DNA of 64,000 nucleotides from Immersiella caudata (taxonomy: Eukaryota; Ascomycota; Sordariomycetes; Sordariales; Lasiosphaeriaceae). The position numbers and the translations under genes were made by a program. The notes beneath the pieces were generated by a model that saw only the letters and a program-made list of their open reading frames with translations, was not told where the DNA came from and did no database searches. Below, piece by piece: positions 42,266-55,013 of this stretch (its first letter is position 1; every line of letters starts with the position of its first letter). The stretch lies in contig JAULSU010000001.1 of NCBI GenBank assembly GCA_030512335.1, positions 2,852,001 through 2,916,000 of the forward strand, read 5' to 3'.

Positions 42266-45200
42266 TCAGAGGGTGACGCCCTCGAGAGGGAGGATCTTGG
42301 ATTTGTCTCCAAGAAAGCTGGCGCGGTAATCGATGATCCCGCGAGCAATGGCGTCGAAGTCCTTCACCTTCTTGGCACGGAGCTCCTGAAGAAGCTCGCG
42401 CAAGCCTTGGATAAAGCGGTTCTTCTGGTCGCCGATGTAATCATCGGCGCGGCCAAGTTCTACCAGTATCTGGTCGTCTGGAAGAGGAAGGACCAGGAGT
42501 CAGCTTTGGGGAGGGGGTTAAGGAAGGCCTGATGTTAGTAGCCTGTCAGATACGGGGACACTTACCAGGAACAAGAATGGAACTAAAATGCTGAAAATCA
42601 CAGCCTGTGGGGCATTGTTGCCCAGCAAGTTCATAAGGGCATAGTGCCTTCATCGGGTCAATCCTGTTGCTGTACGTCAGAGACTTCAAGCCACCAACAA
42701 CACTGCTAGGGTAGTCCGAGTGGTATCGGTAGGCGCGGAAGTAACGGAGCGGGCTGCTGTATGGATGGAAAGCATGTTCGGACTTGGGCGCAGGCCTTGA
42801 AACGATCTATTTTGCTGTCAGTTAACAATGTCATCACCAAGGGAAGAAACGACATTTACTTCTGCAACAAGACCATCGATCACTTGAGCATCCTCGATCT
42901 CCTGGGCGTCCTCGCGTGGTTGGCCAACAGTTGAGATCTGATCAAGTTGTTCCGCTTTTGAGTCCATATCCGTGCCTTCGTCAGCAGAAACATGACCGGA
43001 AGCAGGAGTCGACTGGGGTGGACTGAGAGTTTCGGCTTCGGATTCACCGGACGTATCGTGCCTGGCTCCTTCAAGATCCGCTTGTGTCTTGTCGGGTTCA
43101 GCAGCCTCTTCAGGCCTAGTTTCGCTGGGCTGTTCAGCAATTAGAAGAGGAGCTGGTGCGTCCCTGCTGGCACCGTCATCCATTCCCAGGTCGGAGGATA
43201 GGTTTCTTTGTCCATCGTCTGCGTCGGGGGGTTTGCTGCTTTGAGGCTCGACCGAAATGGCCACACTTTCCCTTTCAACGCCAACGTTCAGAGTCTCCAT
43301 CGCGTCGAACTGGGGTTGAGCGGCGTCTATATTTGACGCAGGGCCTCGAGAGGACTCTCTGGACGATTGATCTTCATCCATCGATATGTCACTGGCGCCG
43401 TCGCTCTGCTCTTCGGGGCCCTGATCTGATGTGCCAGGTGGGGTGCCCAATGCAGCTGGAACTTGTTCTACAGGGGCACTCCCAGTTTGAGAGTTGGCTG
43501 CGTTGGAAGTTGTCAGCGCTGCACTCCGAGCTACGTCCACACATGGATGTTCAAGTGGCAATCAACTAACCTGAGCTGCCAGCGGAACTTGGCCCACTGG
43601 GCTGAGAGGCACTGTCTGAGGGCTCTGTGTTGATATGCTCTAGTTCCTCCGTCAATAGTCTCTTCCGAGCCAGCTCGTTGTCGATCTCAGCCTTGAGGCG
43701 CTGTTCCTCGTCGCGAAGCTGATTTAGGCGGCGAATCTTATCCTCCAGAGAATCGTCAATCCGGGGAAGCTCAAAGCTTACAATACGGCCGCGGCGTTCG
43801 GCCTTACCCTGCTGATCAGATGGCAGCCGATCCGATTTCTTCGATAGTCTGGCGGACAGTATTTCAGACATCAGCTGAGCGGAAGGCCCATCGGTAGAGC
43901 TCTGTGGAGCAGACGGCAACCGTGAAGCGTCAATTTCCTTCAGCTCGGGCGTGCGGCTTGTTTGGGGGGTTTGTGAGCCGGGTGATTGTTTCGCTTTCCG
44001 CTTTGCCTCAGCTTCTGCTATCTTCCTTCTCATCTCCTGAATGGCTCTCTCCTTAAGGTCAAGCTCGGTTTCTCTCCTCCTGCCGTTTATTGAACCGTTT
44101 GGTGGAGTTTGAGATATGGTAAAGGGACTGGAAAACTGTCGTGTCGGGCGTGTATCGGTGAGGGGTGGGAAATCGCGAATCAGTGGACCTCGTTGACCAA
44201 AAGAGCCGACTCTCGAGTTGAGCGGTTCGTCCGTCGGCGAATCTACGTCCATATCCATCTCTTCGTCGTCGGAGCCATCGCTCACATCAATAATGAGGGA
44301 CGACTGGCTGCGGTCCTGACCAAAAGGTCGCTTTGTTGGCCCAACTGTGGACGAATAATCAACAAAGTCCGCAGCAACCGGTCTCTTCCGGTGGGCTGCA
44401 TTTTGGTTAGGCTGCGCAGCCGATGGGGGTAAGAGTCCAGGTATTGTATTTGACTGAACAGCGCTCTCTTTCTTGTTGTTCGCGTCGAGGGTCGGGAGAG
44501 ATTGAGCGCTGCTGCCAGTGCCAGACCCAGTAGCTCGGGGTTCCGCCACTCCCTGACTTGGTTCAGCCGCGGCTGACTTCTGGGCCTGCGCTTCCCTCGA
44601 CTTCTGAAGGGCGGCGATTTTTTGTTGGAGCAGACGCTCTTTCTCACCCCAAGGTTTAGACTTTGGTGGGGTGGAGGTTCCAGCAGTCTGCTCACGGTGC
44701 TCTACTTGACCAGTGGTTGCTGAGTTCTCTTGTGGGGATGTCGGCTTTGCGTTCGCAACCGGAGCTTTGGCAGCCTTAGCGGCAAGCAAACGGGCGATCC
44801 TGTCCTTCCGCTCTTCCCCTTGTGACATTTTATCCGATTTTGACGATGACTCCTTCACGATCGTCGCGGGTGGCTGTGTGTCTATTGGCTTTGGCAATCG
44901 TGAAGTGGGAGCCGTGACTTGACCAGACGCGGATTCCTGTCCAGTGACCTTGGGCGCTTCAGCTACATGCTTTGGCATGTCAAGATGAAGATCTCCGAAA
45001 AGACCTTTAATAACCTTTTCGTCGAAGCCCTCATCAACATAGTGCTGGAACTTAACACCCAAGGGCCATAAACGTAAAATCGCTTTCTGGGCTTCCTTCT
45101 TCATCTCTTGCAGAGAAGTCAGAGTATCAGACTTTTGTGGCGCAGAGCTTGGAGGCTTTGCTACACTGTTGGGTTGCTGATACACCGTCGCTGCCGTGGG

Positions 45201-46184
45201 GCGCTGCTGAGATGCGTACTGGAGACCTGGGAAAACGTGTCCCGGCTCCTCACCATTTTTTTGCGACGCGGAGGGCTGTGGGTTTGAGGCCGCCTTGAGC
45301 ATGGCGGACTGGCCGGGTGCAAGAAAGGGTGACGAGGGTCCATCTCCATTCTCGTCTGCGTCTTGTGGAGTTGTATTTTCTGTGCGTATCTCGCGCGGGG
45401 AGAGGAAAGGTGAATAAGATCCTGATCGTTCTCGGTCTTCTAGCGTTAGCACTCTAGTGTCCTACTCTAGGAAATCGTCGTAGTGCATACCGTCAGCTGC
45501 AGCCACGCCGCCCTTCTCGGCGGTCATCTCCCCCTCAACGTCGTCGTTGCCATAAAAGCCGGCTTCCGGTGTAGCAACAACGCTCGCGGGCTGGCTGGGA
45601 TCCGCAGTGGATAAAAGTTTAGACTGATTATTTGAGGGCCTATTTGGCTCAACTGGTTGCCTTGGTTCGTAGAGATCCTCGAACTGACCCTCGCTCAGCT
45701 CGCCCTCTTCAATATCGTCATTCAGCTTTGGTTGACTTGTCGTTTCGCGGACCGGCGGGGCTCGGGGTGGTGGTTGTGTGACACGAGGTGCATTGGGGGT
45801 CGCAGAAGTCGCCCATGAGGGGGCATAGTGAGGTGGTGGTCCGTTGAACGGAGTCGGCGATGGCTGCGTGGTCGGTAGACCAGGAACGACCCCAGGGTAA
45901 GGAGGCTGAGCCCGCCCATTCGGATCTAGGGCGGCTCCGAAGCTTGGAGCGACTGGAGGAGGTCCTATTCCAAGCCCGGGAATCTGATTCGCATTATAGT
46001 TGAATGAGTTTTGCGACGCCGCAAGATTGATGCCGGCGGCCACAGGGTCGTACGTTTGGTTGTAAGTGGGCGGAGGATACTGCGGCGCTGGCTGATAACC
46101 ATAGGGCTGCTGTGATTGCTGTGATGGTGAAGGCGGCGGCCCTGGGTACGAGCCGTAGCCATAAGGGTATGTGTATTGCGACAT
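42266..46184 (-). CDS. red1: Red1/ZFC3H1-like zinc-finger protein (nuclear exosome cofactor scaffold)
   Basis: Five exons, 46184-45491, 45439-43571, 43497-42860, 42806-42566 and 42477-42266, give 1217 residues with all phases consistent. The N-terminus is Pro/Tyr/Gln-rich (SQYTYPYGYGSYPG), then an acidic DDIEEGELSEGQF box. The middle is mostly disordered with a Lys/Arg/Glu helix (ELDLKERAIQEMRRKIAEAEAKRKAK) and a coiled coil (EDKIRRLNQLRDEEQRLKAE). Near the C-terminus is the zf-C3H1 finger LCPYELAGQQCPTGCDFQH (C1123, C1132, C1136, H1140), diagnostic of S. pombe Red1 and human ZFC3H1. In fission yeast Red1 is the scaffold of MTREC, which with Mtl1 delivers meiotic and cryptic transcripts to the exosome. 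The short tail DDQILVELGRADDYIGDQK closes the protein. Intron 1 is unusual; see the finding at 45440-45490. Confidence 0.85.
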
Positions 46185-46860
46185 GGCTAAAGGGTCAGGC
46201 AAGTTTCGGTCTCGTTGGCATTTCGAGCGCACGGAATGGTTGAGGCTCGTTCAAAGAAATCGCTGCTGGACCAGCAGGTGGAGCCGCGGGAACAACGCGA
46301 TGGATGGAATACTTCGCTTCGTCCCACAGCGTTTGCAAGTATAATCTCGCGTATGCTGAACGGGGAGGTCAGCTACGTGATGGAATTACTTGAGCTGGAC
46401 GATTTCGTGAGCGCGCGTTGGTGTTTGATGGAACGAATGTTCCCAGCCTTGGAACGCTAATCCTCATTGGGCTTAGCGCTGCACGGGCCAGCTTGTGACA
46501 TCAGCCCGGCCCAGCTGAGCTTTGTTTACTTTGCGGGCGTTGGCGCAGGGCAACCATAAGCCAGCGGCTCCTTGCTGGCTCGTTTACGTTCAACCCTGAA
46601 CACAGCAGCAACTTCTGCCTCTATAACGCGAACTTGTTCGGCAGGGCAGTTGACGACCTCCCGGAGTTGCATTTCTGCATTTTTGTCACTTCTTTTTGCG
46701 TTTTTGCTGCTGGCGCGTCGCTTCCATTGCTGGACACGCTTTCTCGTGGTCTTTGGTTTAATGTTTACATAACAGCTCTGTCGGGTCGCAGCAGCAATTC
46801 CAACCGCTAACCTGGAGCATCCCATGGTTCCTCTCTGTTGCTGAACTCTGACAGCGCGCC
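46185..46860. other. divergent promoter region red1/myosin II
   Basis: 676 bp between divergent starts. No gene is seen. Confidence 0.4.
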
Positions 46861-49800
46861 ATGTCGGTCCGCAACAATCCCTTTGCGAGGAATGCCTCGC
46901 CCTCGCCAGGGCCGAGTGTCATCGGCCGCCCGAAATCAACACTGTTTTCGACAACATCACCCCTCTCGGCTACCTCGCCTCCACCGTTACACTCGAGAAG
47001 CCAGTCCCATGCTTCGCTCGCCGCTGGTCTGGCGCAGCCTGGTTCGGCGCGCCACAGCCACAACCGTGAGCTCTCCAGGTCAGCAACAAGCGCGGCGGCC
47101 TCGAGCACATTCGCACCCTCGTTTATCAAGACCGAAGACATGCGGAGCCCCACCGATGTGGTCAAAGGTATCGAAGGCGAGAATGACTTCTCGGGCAAGA
47201 AATATGTTTGGCTTAAGGATCCGCAAGCGGCGTTCGTGAAGGGATGGATCGTGGAGGAACTGGGCGGGAATAGAATCCTGGTCCAATGCGACGATGGAAG
47301 TGTGAGTAGCTTCATTCTGTGTCCTGACTGAGCCCAAGTTCCTGACGTAGTGGTATAGCAGCGCGAGGTCGACGCTGAGAGTGTCGACAAAGTCAACCCA
47401 GCCAAGTTCGACAAGGCCAACGACATGGCCGAGCTGACACATCTGAACGAAGCGTCTGTCGTGCACAATCTCCATATGCGATACCAGTCGGACCTGATCT
47501 ACACATACTCCGGGCTCTTTCTCGTTGCTGTCAATCCATATTGCCCGCTCCCGATATACTCAAACGAATACATCAACATGTACAAGGGAAGGAATAGGGA
47601 AGACACCAAGCCACATATCTTTGCTGTCGCGGATGAGGCTTTCCGGAATCTCGTTGACGAAAACGAGAACCAGAGCATATTGGTCACCGGCGAGTCCGGA
47701 GCCGGCAAGACGGAAAACACAAAAAAGGTGATCCAATACCTTGCGGCCGTCGCCCACTCAGAGTCTCCTGTGAAGGGCAGGGGCCAGCAGCACTCCAACT
47801 TGTCAGCACAGATTCTCAGGGCAAACCCGATCCTCGAAGCATTTGGCAACGCTCAAACCGTGCGAAACAACAACTCCTCCAGATTCGGAAAATTCATCAG
47901 AATCGAGTTCAGCCGCGGGGGCGCCATCGCTGGCGCATTTATTGACTGGTATCTCCTTGAGAAATCGCGCGTGGTTCGACTCAATGCTCAGGAGCGGAAC
48001 TACCACGTCTTTTACCAACTGCTAAAGGGTGCAGATCGGAAGCTGAAGCAAGAGTTCCTTATCGATGGGCTCGACGTTGAGGACTTTGCCTATACTCGGC
48101 AGGGCAATGACACAATCACGGGGGTATCTGACCGCGAGGAGTGGGACTCCTTAATGGAGGCATTTGCGGTTATGGGCTTCTCAGACAAGGAGCAGGCTTC
48201 GATTCTGCGGACGATTGCCGCAGTCCTTCACCTTGGAAACATCACAGTCGTCAAAGAAAGTAGATCTGCTGACCAGGCACGGCTAGCCCCTGACGCAAAA
48301 ACCGTTGCTGCAAGGGTCTGCAAGCTACTCGGCGTGCCATTAGAACCCTTCCTTCAAGGACTGCTGCACCCAAAGGTCAAGGCCGGTCGAGAATGGGTCG
48401 AGAAGGTGCAGACGCCAGAGCAGGTCCGGCTGGGGATCGATGCTCTGGCGAAGGGAATTTACGAGCGAGGTTTTGGTGATCTCGTAACGAGAATCAATCG
48501 CCAGTTGGACCGCCCCAGCATGGGACTGGACGATACCCGCTTTATCGGTGTCCTGGATATCGCCGGTTTTGAAATCTTCGAAAACAACAGCTTCGAGCAG
48601 CTCTGCATCAACTACACCAATGAGAAGCTGCAGCAATTCTTCAACCACCACATGTTTGTGTTGGAGCAGGAAGAGTACGCCAGGGAGCAAATCGAATGGC
48701 AGTTTATCGATTTTGGCAAAGACCTTCAGCCCACTATCGATTTGATCGAGCTGCCGAACCCGATCGGTATCTTTTCGTGTCTTGACGAAGACTGTGTCAT
48801 GCCAAAGGCCACCGACAAGACCTTTACCGAGAAGCTAAACTCTTTGTGGGATAAGAAGTCACAAAAGTACAGGCCATCTCGCCTGGGCCAGGGGTTCATT
48901 CTCACTCACTACGCTGCCGAAGTAGAATACTCGACTGAGGGCTGGCTCGAGAAGAACAAGGATCCTTTGAATGACAACATCACCCGCCTGCTTGCTGCCT
49001 CGACCGACAAGCATGTCGCAGGCCTCTTTGCAGACTGCGCCGAACAAGATGACGATATTGGCGGTATGCGAAGCCGTGTGAAGAAGGGACTGTTCCGGAC
49101 TGTTGCTCAGAGGCACAAGGAGCAGCTATCTAGTCTCATGGCCCAGCTACATTCTACCCATCCTCACTTCGTACGCTGCATCCTGCCCAACCACAAGAAG
49201 CGCCCAAAGCAGTTCAACGGTGTTCTCGTCCTGGACCAGCTTCGATGCAATGGCGTCTTGGAAGGCATCCGCATAGCTCGGACAGGCTTCCCCAACCGGC
49301 TTCCCTTCGCAGAATTTCGACAACGGTATGAAGTTCTCTGCCGAGACATGCCGAAGGGATACCTCGAAGGCCAAGCAGCGGCCAGAATCATGCTCGAAAA
49401 GTTTGGTCTCGACAGGACACTATATCGCGTTGGCCTAACCAAAGTCTTCTTCCGTGCTGGAGTTCTGGCAGAGCTCGAAGAGCAAAGAGACGCGCTCATC
49501 ACGGAAATCATGTCAAGATTCCAGTCTATGGCACGGGGTTATATGCAACGCCGCATTGCTTTCAAGCGTCTCTACCGGGCTGAAGCAACAAGGGTGATTC
49601 AACGAAACTTCCAGGTTTATCTTGATCTCTGCCAAAGCCCTTGGTGGCAACTGCTTGTCAGGATGAAACCTCTTCTCGGCGCTACCCGAACGGCCACCGA
49701 GGTCAAGAAAAGGGATGAGCTCATTCGGCAGCTTCATGACAAGATGATGGCCGAGGCCCATGATCGACAGCGTTTGGAAGAGGAGCGACGCAACGTTCAC

Positions 49801-52800
49801 GCCGAGATGATGCGTGTGCAGCAAACTCTCGAAAGCGAGCGTGCATTGGCACTTGACAAGGAGGAGATATTCAAGCGGCTGCAACTACGGGAGGTTGAGC
49901 TCGAGGACAAGCTCGCCGGCGCTTTGGAAGACCAGGAGAGACTCGAAGACCAACTGGACAGTCTCCTCGAAGCCAAGAAGCGCGCCGAGGAGGACGTCGA
50001 GAGACATAGGGTGCAGCTGGAGCAAGCCGCAAGCCTTATCTCCAGACTAGAGGAAGAGAAATCTGAGCTCGCTGGCCGCGTGTCCGACTTGGAAAGGGCC
50101 ATCGATGATATCACCCAGAAGCAATCAGAACGCAGCGAGCAAGAGGCGGCTCTCGAATCCGACATCAAGATGCTGCAGAGCCAGTTGTCTCTGAAAGATC
50201 GCAAGGCCCGCGATCTTGAAAGCAAACTTCTCAAGATTGACCAAGACCTCGAGGTCAAGCTAATGACCGCGCAAAAAGAAGTTCAGTCCATGAAGACTAA
50301 AAATCAGCAGCTCATCGCCGAAAACCGCGAGGTTCAGCACCAGTTGTCCCAGCTCTCGCAGACTTCCACAGACTATGAAGATCTGGTTCGCAAGAAGGAA
50401 AGCGAGCTCGCCCTCCTTCGTTCGGACAATAAGAAGTACGAAATGGAGCGGCGAGGCTTGGAAGAGCAGAAGAAGACTCTCAGCGCAGAACGAGAAAAGG
50501 CAGCAGACCGGCTTCGTGAGGTACAGGCTCAATTATCCGCCATGAAGTCACAGCAATCTCAGCTCCAGCGTGAAGCTGAGGACGCGAAGAAGCTTTTGCA
50601 AGCCCGGCTCTCGGAAGACGCTCAGGCCGACCAAAACCGACAGGTCCTGGAATCGCAAATTACAGACCTCAAGGAAGAGCTCTATAAGGCTCAGATGGAG
50701 CTGAGCAGAGAGCGCCAATCTCGGGACGACGTTCTCCTGCTTGGAGAACATCGCTATCAGACTCTGAAAGATGAGTACGATCACTTGAATGATTCAAAAA
50801 TCATCATCGAGAAAGAGCTTTATGCTCAGCAAGACACTCTTCGTCGAACCATGGAGCTTCGGGCCACCGCTGAGAAGGAGCGTGATGAGGCGCGGCAAGA
50901 AATCAAGCGACTCCGTGTTGCGAAGACCCAAGCTGAAGAAGCACGCCGTGAGGCTGAACTGGTGGGCGAGCGTGCAGCCTCCAAGGTTGCACGCGAGCAC
51001 GAGGAAAGCTTGCGGAAAGATCTGGACGCAGCCAATGACCGTCTGAGGTGGTTTGAGGCGGAATGCGCTAAACTGAATCACCAGGTGGAGGATCTCAACA
51101 AACTGATTCTCGAATCTGGAGAGTTTGGGCTCAAGAATGACCAAGCCAAAGAACGCCTGGAACGCGAGCTTCATACCGTGAAGAGTCGTCTCGCCGCCTC
51201 TGAAAACGACAACCGCGCCCTTCTCAACAAGCTGCAGCAAAAGGGGCTTGAAATTGCACGATCGAGCTCGAGGGCAAGCGAGGCATCCAGAGGTCAGCTG
51301 CAAGTCCTCCAGCGCGAAAAGGCTCGAGTAGAGGAGCAGAATGACAAACTCAACAAGCAGCTTGGTGACTCGCAGGTGACGGTAGCCTCTTTGGAGAAGA
51401 AGCTGGAGAAGCTTCAGCTGAACCTGGAAGACCTCAACCACGAGGTCGCTCGTGAGGTGAAGAGCAGCCGCAATGCCGAGAAGGTCACGTCCAACTTCAC
51501 TGTCCAGTTGGCGGAGGCGAATCGAACAATCGAGTCGGAGCGGCAGCTCCGCAATCAAGCTCAGGGAACTGTCCGCACGCTGCAGTCGGCACTGGACGCT
51601 CGTGACGGGGAGCTCACCGAACTTCGGTCGCAGCTGCTGGCGGCCCTAAAGATTGTCGACCCGGAGTCGGTCCCCCAGATCCAGACTGAGCCTGGAAATG
51701 ACAAGTTCCTGGTCCAGAACTTTGACCTGGTTCGGAAAGTCGAGGAGTTGCAGCAAAATCTTCGTGTGCAGACCGCCGGGCGTGCCAATGCTGAGGCCCA
51801 GCTCGCGGAGCTACGAGCATCCAGGAACGACTCCCCAACTCGGCCCCGGCTTGAAGAGATCAGCATTAATGAAGCACCCTTCAATGGGTCCCCCACGCAG
51901 AAGCGGCCCAAGGCGAACGGGCGCCATTACTCCAATGCCTCAACGCCACCTCGCCGCTTTGGCAACAATGAAGTTGATCATCTTCACGATTCTACCCGCT
52001 CTGACCGCACCGCCGACATTCTCAGCTTCAACAACCGCATGGACCTCAAGGCGGAGGTGGAGGAGTTGCAAAACCAGCTGCAACTCGCCCAGATGCAGAA
52101 CAGGCATCTGCAGAGCCAGCTCGAGCGTTCTACCCCTGGGCCCGAGTATTCGGAGGAGAGCCCCTCGCTGCGGCGCATGCAAAAGTTGGAGAAGGTGAAT
52201 AGCAGACTCCACGACATGCTCGACGACTCCGCAAAGAAGGTCTCGGCCTTGGAGAAGGCGCTCCGCACCGGCGAACTCTCCATCCGCGACATCCAGACGA
52301 AATCGCACGAGGAGATCCTCGACCTGCTTAACCGCCAGGAGGAGTCTCGTCGGTCACTTCTTCACAGTCACAAGGACGCCGTTGCGGAGCTCTCCGACAT
52401 GAAAGATCACTTCGAGAAGATGAGACACGAGCGAGCCAAGATTGAGGTTGACCTCCGCGATGCCAAATCTGAGCTGCAAGAAATGTCGCTCGCGCGGGAG
52501 CAAGAGGCTGCGAGCAGAAGCCAGCTGCTCCAAGAGTTCTCTGACATTCAGATCCGCCTTGATGCCGAGACTTCCAAGCTTGCAGATGTGACCGCCAGCC
52601 TGAGTCTCTACAAGAGCCGTGCAGATGAATACTTTAGCAAGCTTGAGCAGGCTGAGATTGCCGTCCTCAAGGCCAACCGAGCTGAACAGTTTGCTAAATC
52701 ACAAGCCAAGGAAGCTGAGGAGAGCTGCGCGGAGATGGCGTCAGAGAGGAAGCGTCTGGATGCCACCATCGAGGACCTCCAACATCAGAACCAACGCCTC

Positions 52801-54196
52801 GAGGAGAAGATTGAGGACATGTCGACGGATCTTACCGCCGCTACGCAGGCCAAAAAGAGACTGCAGCACGAGCTCGAGGATTACCGAAACCAGCGAGCAA
52901 ACGACATTGAGGACAAAGAATCGAACATGGAGCAGATGCGCAAGAAGTATCAGGCCGAATTTGCCACGCTCACCAAGGAGCTCGACCTCACGAGGGAGGA
53001 GAAGCTGTTCAAGCAGGCCGAGATTTCAAGGTTGCGTGATGAGCTTGATGAACTCCGGTCCAAGTGGGACGACGAAGTCCTCAACAGTTCCACCTGGTCC
53101 AAGGAGAAGTCTCGCCTGGAGGCTACTCTCTCTGATGTTGTCGCTTCCCGGGATGAGGCAGTCAACGCGCACAACGAAGCCCAGAGCAAGATTGTTTCAC
53201 TTCTTTCACAAGTGCGTGCCCTCCGGTCATCCGTCGATGAAGCGACGTCGGAGCGAGACAATCTGCTTCGGGAGAAGCGAAATCTCGAGGCGCGTCTCGA
53301 AGAGGCCAAGGCAGGCCTAGAGGAGCTCGCCAACAGCGAAAGCCCGACTCTCCGCAACGCTGCCAATATTGACAAGGAGATACTCGAGCTCAAGTCCGGT
53401 CTTGCGCAACAAGAAGATATTGCTGCTGCTGCGGTGGAGAAGATGCGACGTGCGGAAGCCCTGGTGTCCGAGATCCAAAAGGACATCGCGGCGGAGCGTG
53501 AAGCGAGCGCAGAGCTACAGAAGCAGAAGGTTGCCCTTGAGAAGGCGCTCAACGAGGTTCAAGTCCGGGTCATAGACCTCGAAACCAAGGGATACTCAAG
53601 CGCCAGCCATGATATCAAGTTCCTGCACAAGCGCATCCAAGAAGTAAGTCGGTCGTCCTAGGCCCTCGAAAACGCGCACTAACATCTGCTTGTAGCTTGA
53701 GACGCAACTGGAGGAGCAGGAGAACGAACGCAATAAGTCGCAGCGCTCGGTTCGCAATGTGGATCGCACTGTTAAAGACTTGCAGTCGCAGATTGATCGG
53801 AAGGAGAAGCAAAATAACCAACTCCAAGAAGATATCAGCCGGATGCGCGACAAGCTCGATAAGCTTCTCAAGACAATTGACGAACTCCAGGCGTCCGAGA
53901 GCTCCAACGAGCTTTCTGCCCGGCGTGCGGAGCGGGAGCTACGGGAAGAGAAGGAGAAGTCCCTGCGGCTCGAGCGCGAGCTTGAGGGATGGAAGAATCT
54001 TCGTATGGAGAAGGGTTCCGCCCTTGGCAGCGTTGCCGGTAGCACGCTGGGTGGCAGCTTACGCAGCAGGGAGAGCATGCGCGTGCCTAGTGCTTGGCGA
54101 GCCGGTCTCGGTGGCAGTGAGGGCGACGAGGTGAAGATTCCCCGACGGAAAAGCAGCATTAGCAGAGCTCCTAGCTTGACGAAGGGGTTCTTGTAA
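46861..54196 (+). CDS. myoB: class II myosin heavy chain
   Basis: Three exons, 46861-47301, 47359-53643 and 53696-54196, give 2408 residues, the usual length of fungal myosin II. After a Ser/Pro-rich leader of about 105 residues comes the SH3-like subdomain (KKYVWLKDPQAAFVKGWIVEE). The motor follows: P-loop GESGAGKT (258-265), switch 1 NNNSSRFGKF, switch 2 DIAGFEIFENNSFEQLCINY, actin-binding FVRCILPNHKKRP and relay/converter near 780-860. One IQ-like helix near 870 (FQSMARGYMQRRIAFKRLYR) would bind a light chain. Residues about 910-2350 are a near-continuous heptad coiled coil with skips, ending in a basic Ser-rich tail (RRKSSISRAPSL). It drives actomyosin ring constriction at septa. Intron 1 ends in TAGCAG, so Gln148 may be alternatively included. 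Confidence 0.97.
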
Positions 54197-55013
54197 GCTG
54201 TCGAAGAGTTGTGGTCCTTTTTGGCATAAAGTAGAAAGGGGTGGGCATCAGGAAATCATGGGTTGGAAAGGGGGTGGGCATGGTTTTTTTTCCCTATCTG
54301 GTATGGCTGGAAGGGCAATAATGGATCTTTGGGGATTACTCAGGGGTTGGACGGTTGCGTGTTAGGCTGGGATGGTTTGGGAAGACAAACGGGTCCGACT
54401 TTGAACGAATTGTGTTTTGCTATCGTTGTCCGACCGAGCTGATTTATACGGCATGCTAAATACCTACCTTTCTCATTAGGGAAGCAAAAGTATCTGACTC
54501 GCTCGGTTTGTTTGGGTCGTGATTTCAGTTGTGCCAAGTAAACATCTCCGGGAGCAGCGCGGTTCTGTATCATTTGCGGCCGGCAAAAACCCCTCGGGCT
54601 GGAATCTACATGGCAAACCTAAAGGTTTGTGACGGCATTGTCCAAGTTGATCAGATACACCGCTCTACCATCGCTATGTACTTCGAGCAAAATGTGAAAA
54701 CACACATCAACCGCAACGCGACACAAACCGCTTGCTGGACATCAACCTACTCAACTGGAATTCCCACCACAGCATCATTTTCGTGGCCTCCCTTTTAATC
54801 ATTAACGAAATAAAAATAGAAATATCGCTGTTACGCAAACGATGCCCGCAAGACAAGTCTTGGTGATACAAGGAAAAGAGGCCCCACCAACGCCGACATC
54901 GTATTCAGTCCATCATAGTCATTTTGTTTCTCTGCCTATTAACCAACGACAGCCTCTACCGCCGAAGAGACAATGCGGATTACACACAAAGAAGTTCTTC
55001 ACCCGCCGGCGGA
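54197..55013. other. convergent 3' intergenic region
   Basis: 817 bp between the myosin stop and the stop of the RhoGAP gene. AT-rich patches at 54400-54500 and 54780-54840 suggest 3' ends. No gene is seen. Confidence 0.4.

Noticed and set aside
50794..51558. 254-residue ORF antisense to the myosin rod
   Set aside because: The Leu-rich composition is the mirror of Glu/Lys/Gln-rich heptads on the coding strand; no independent gene signal.
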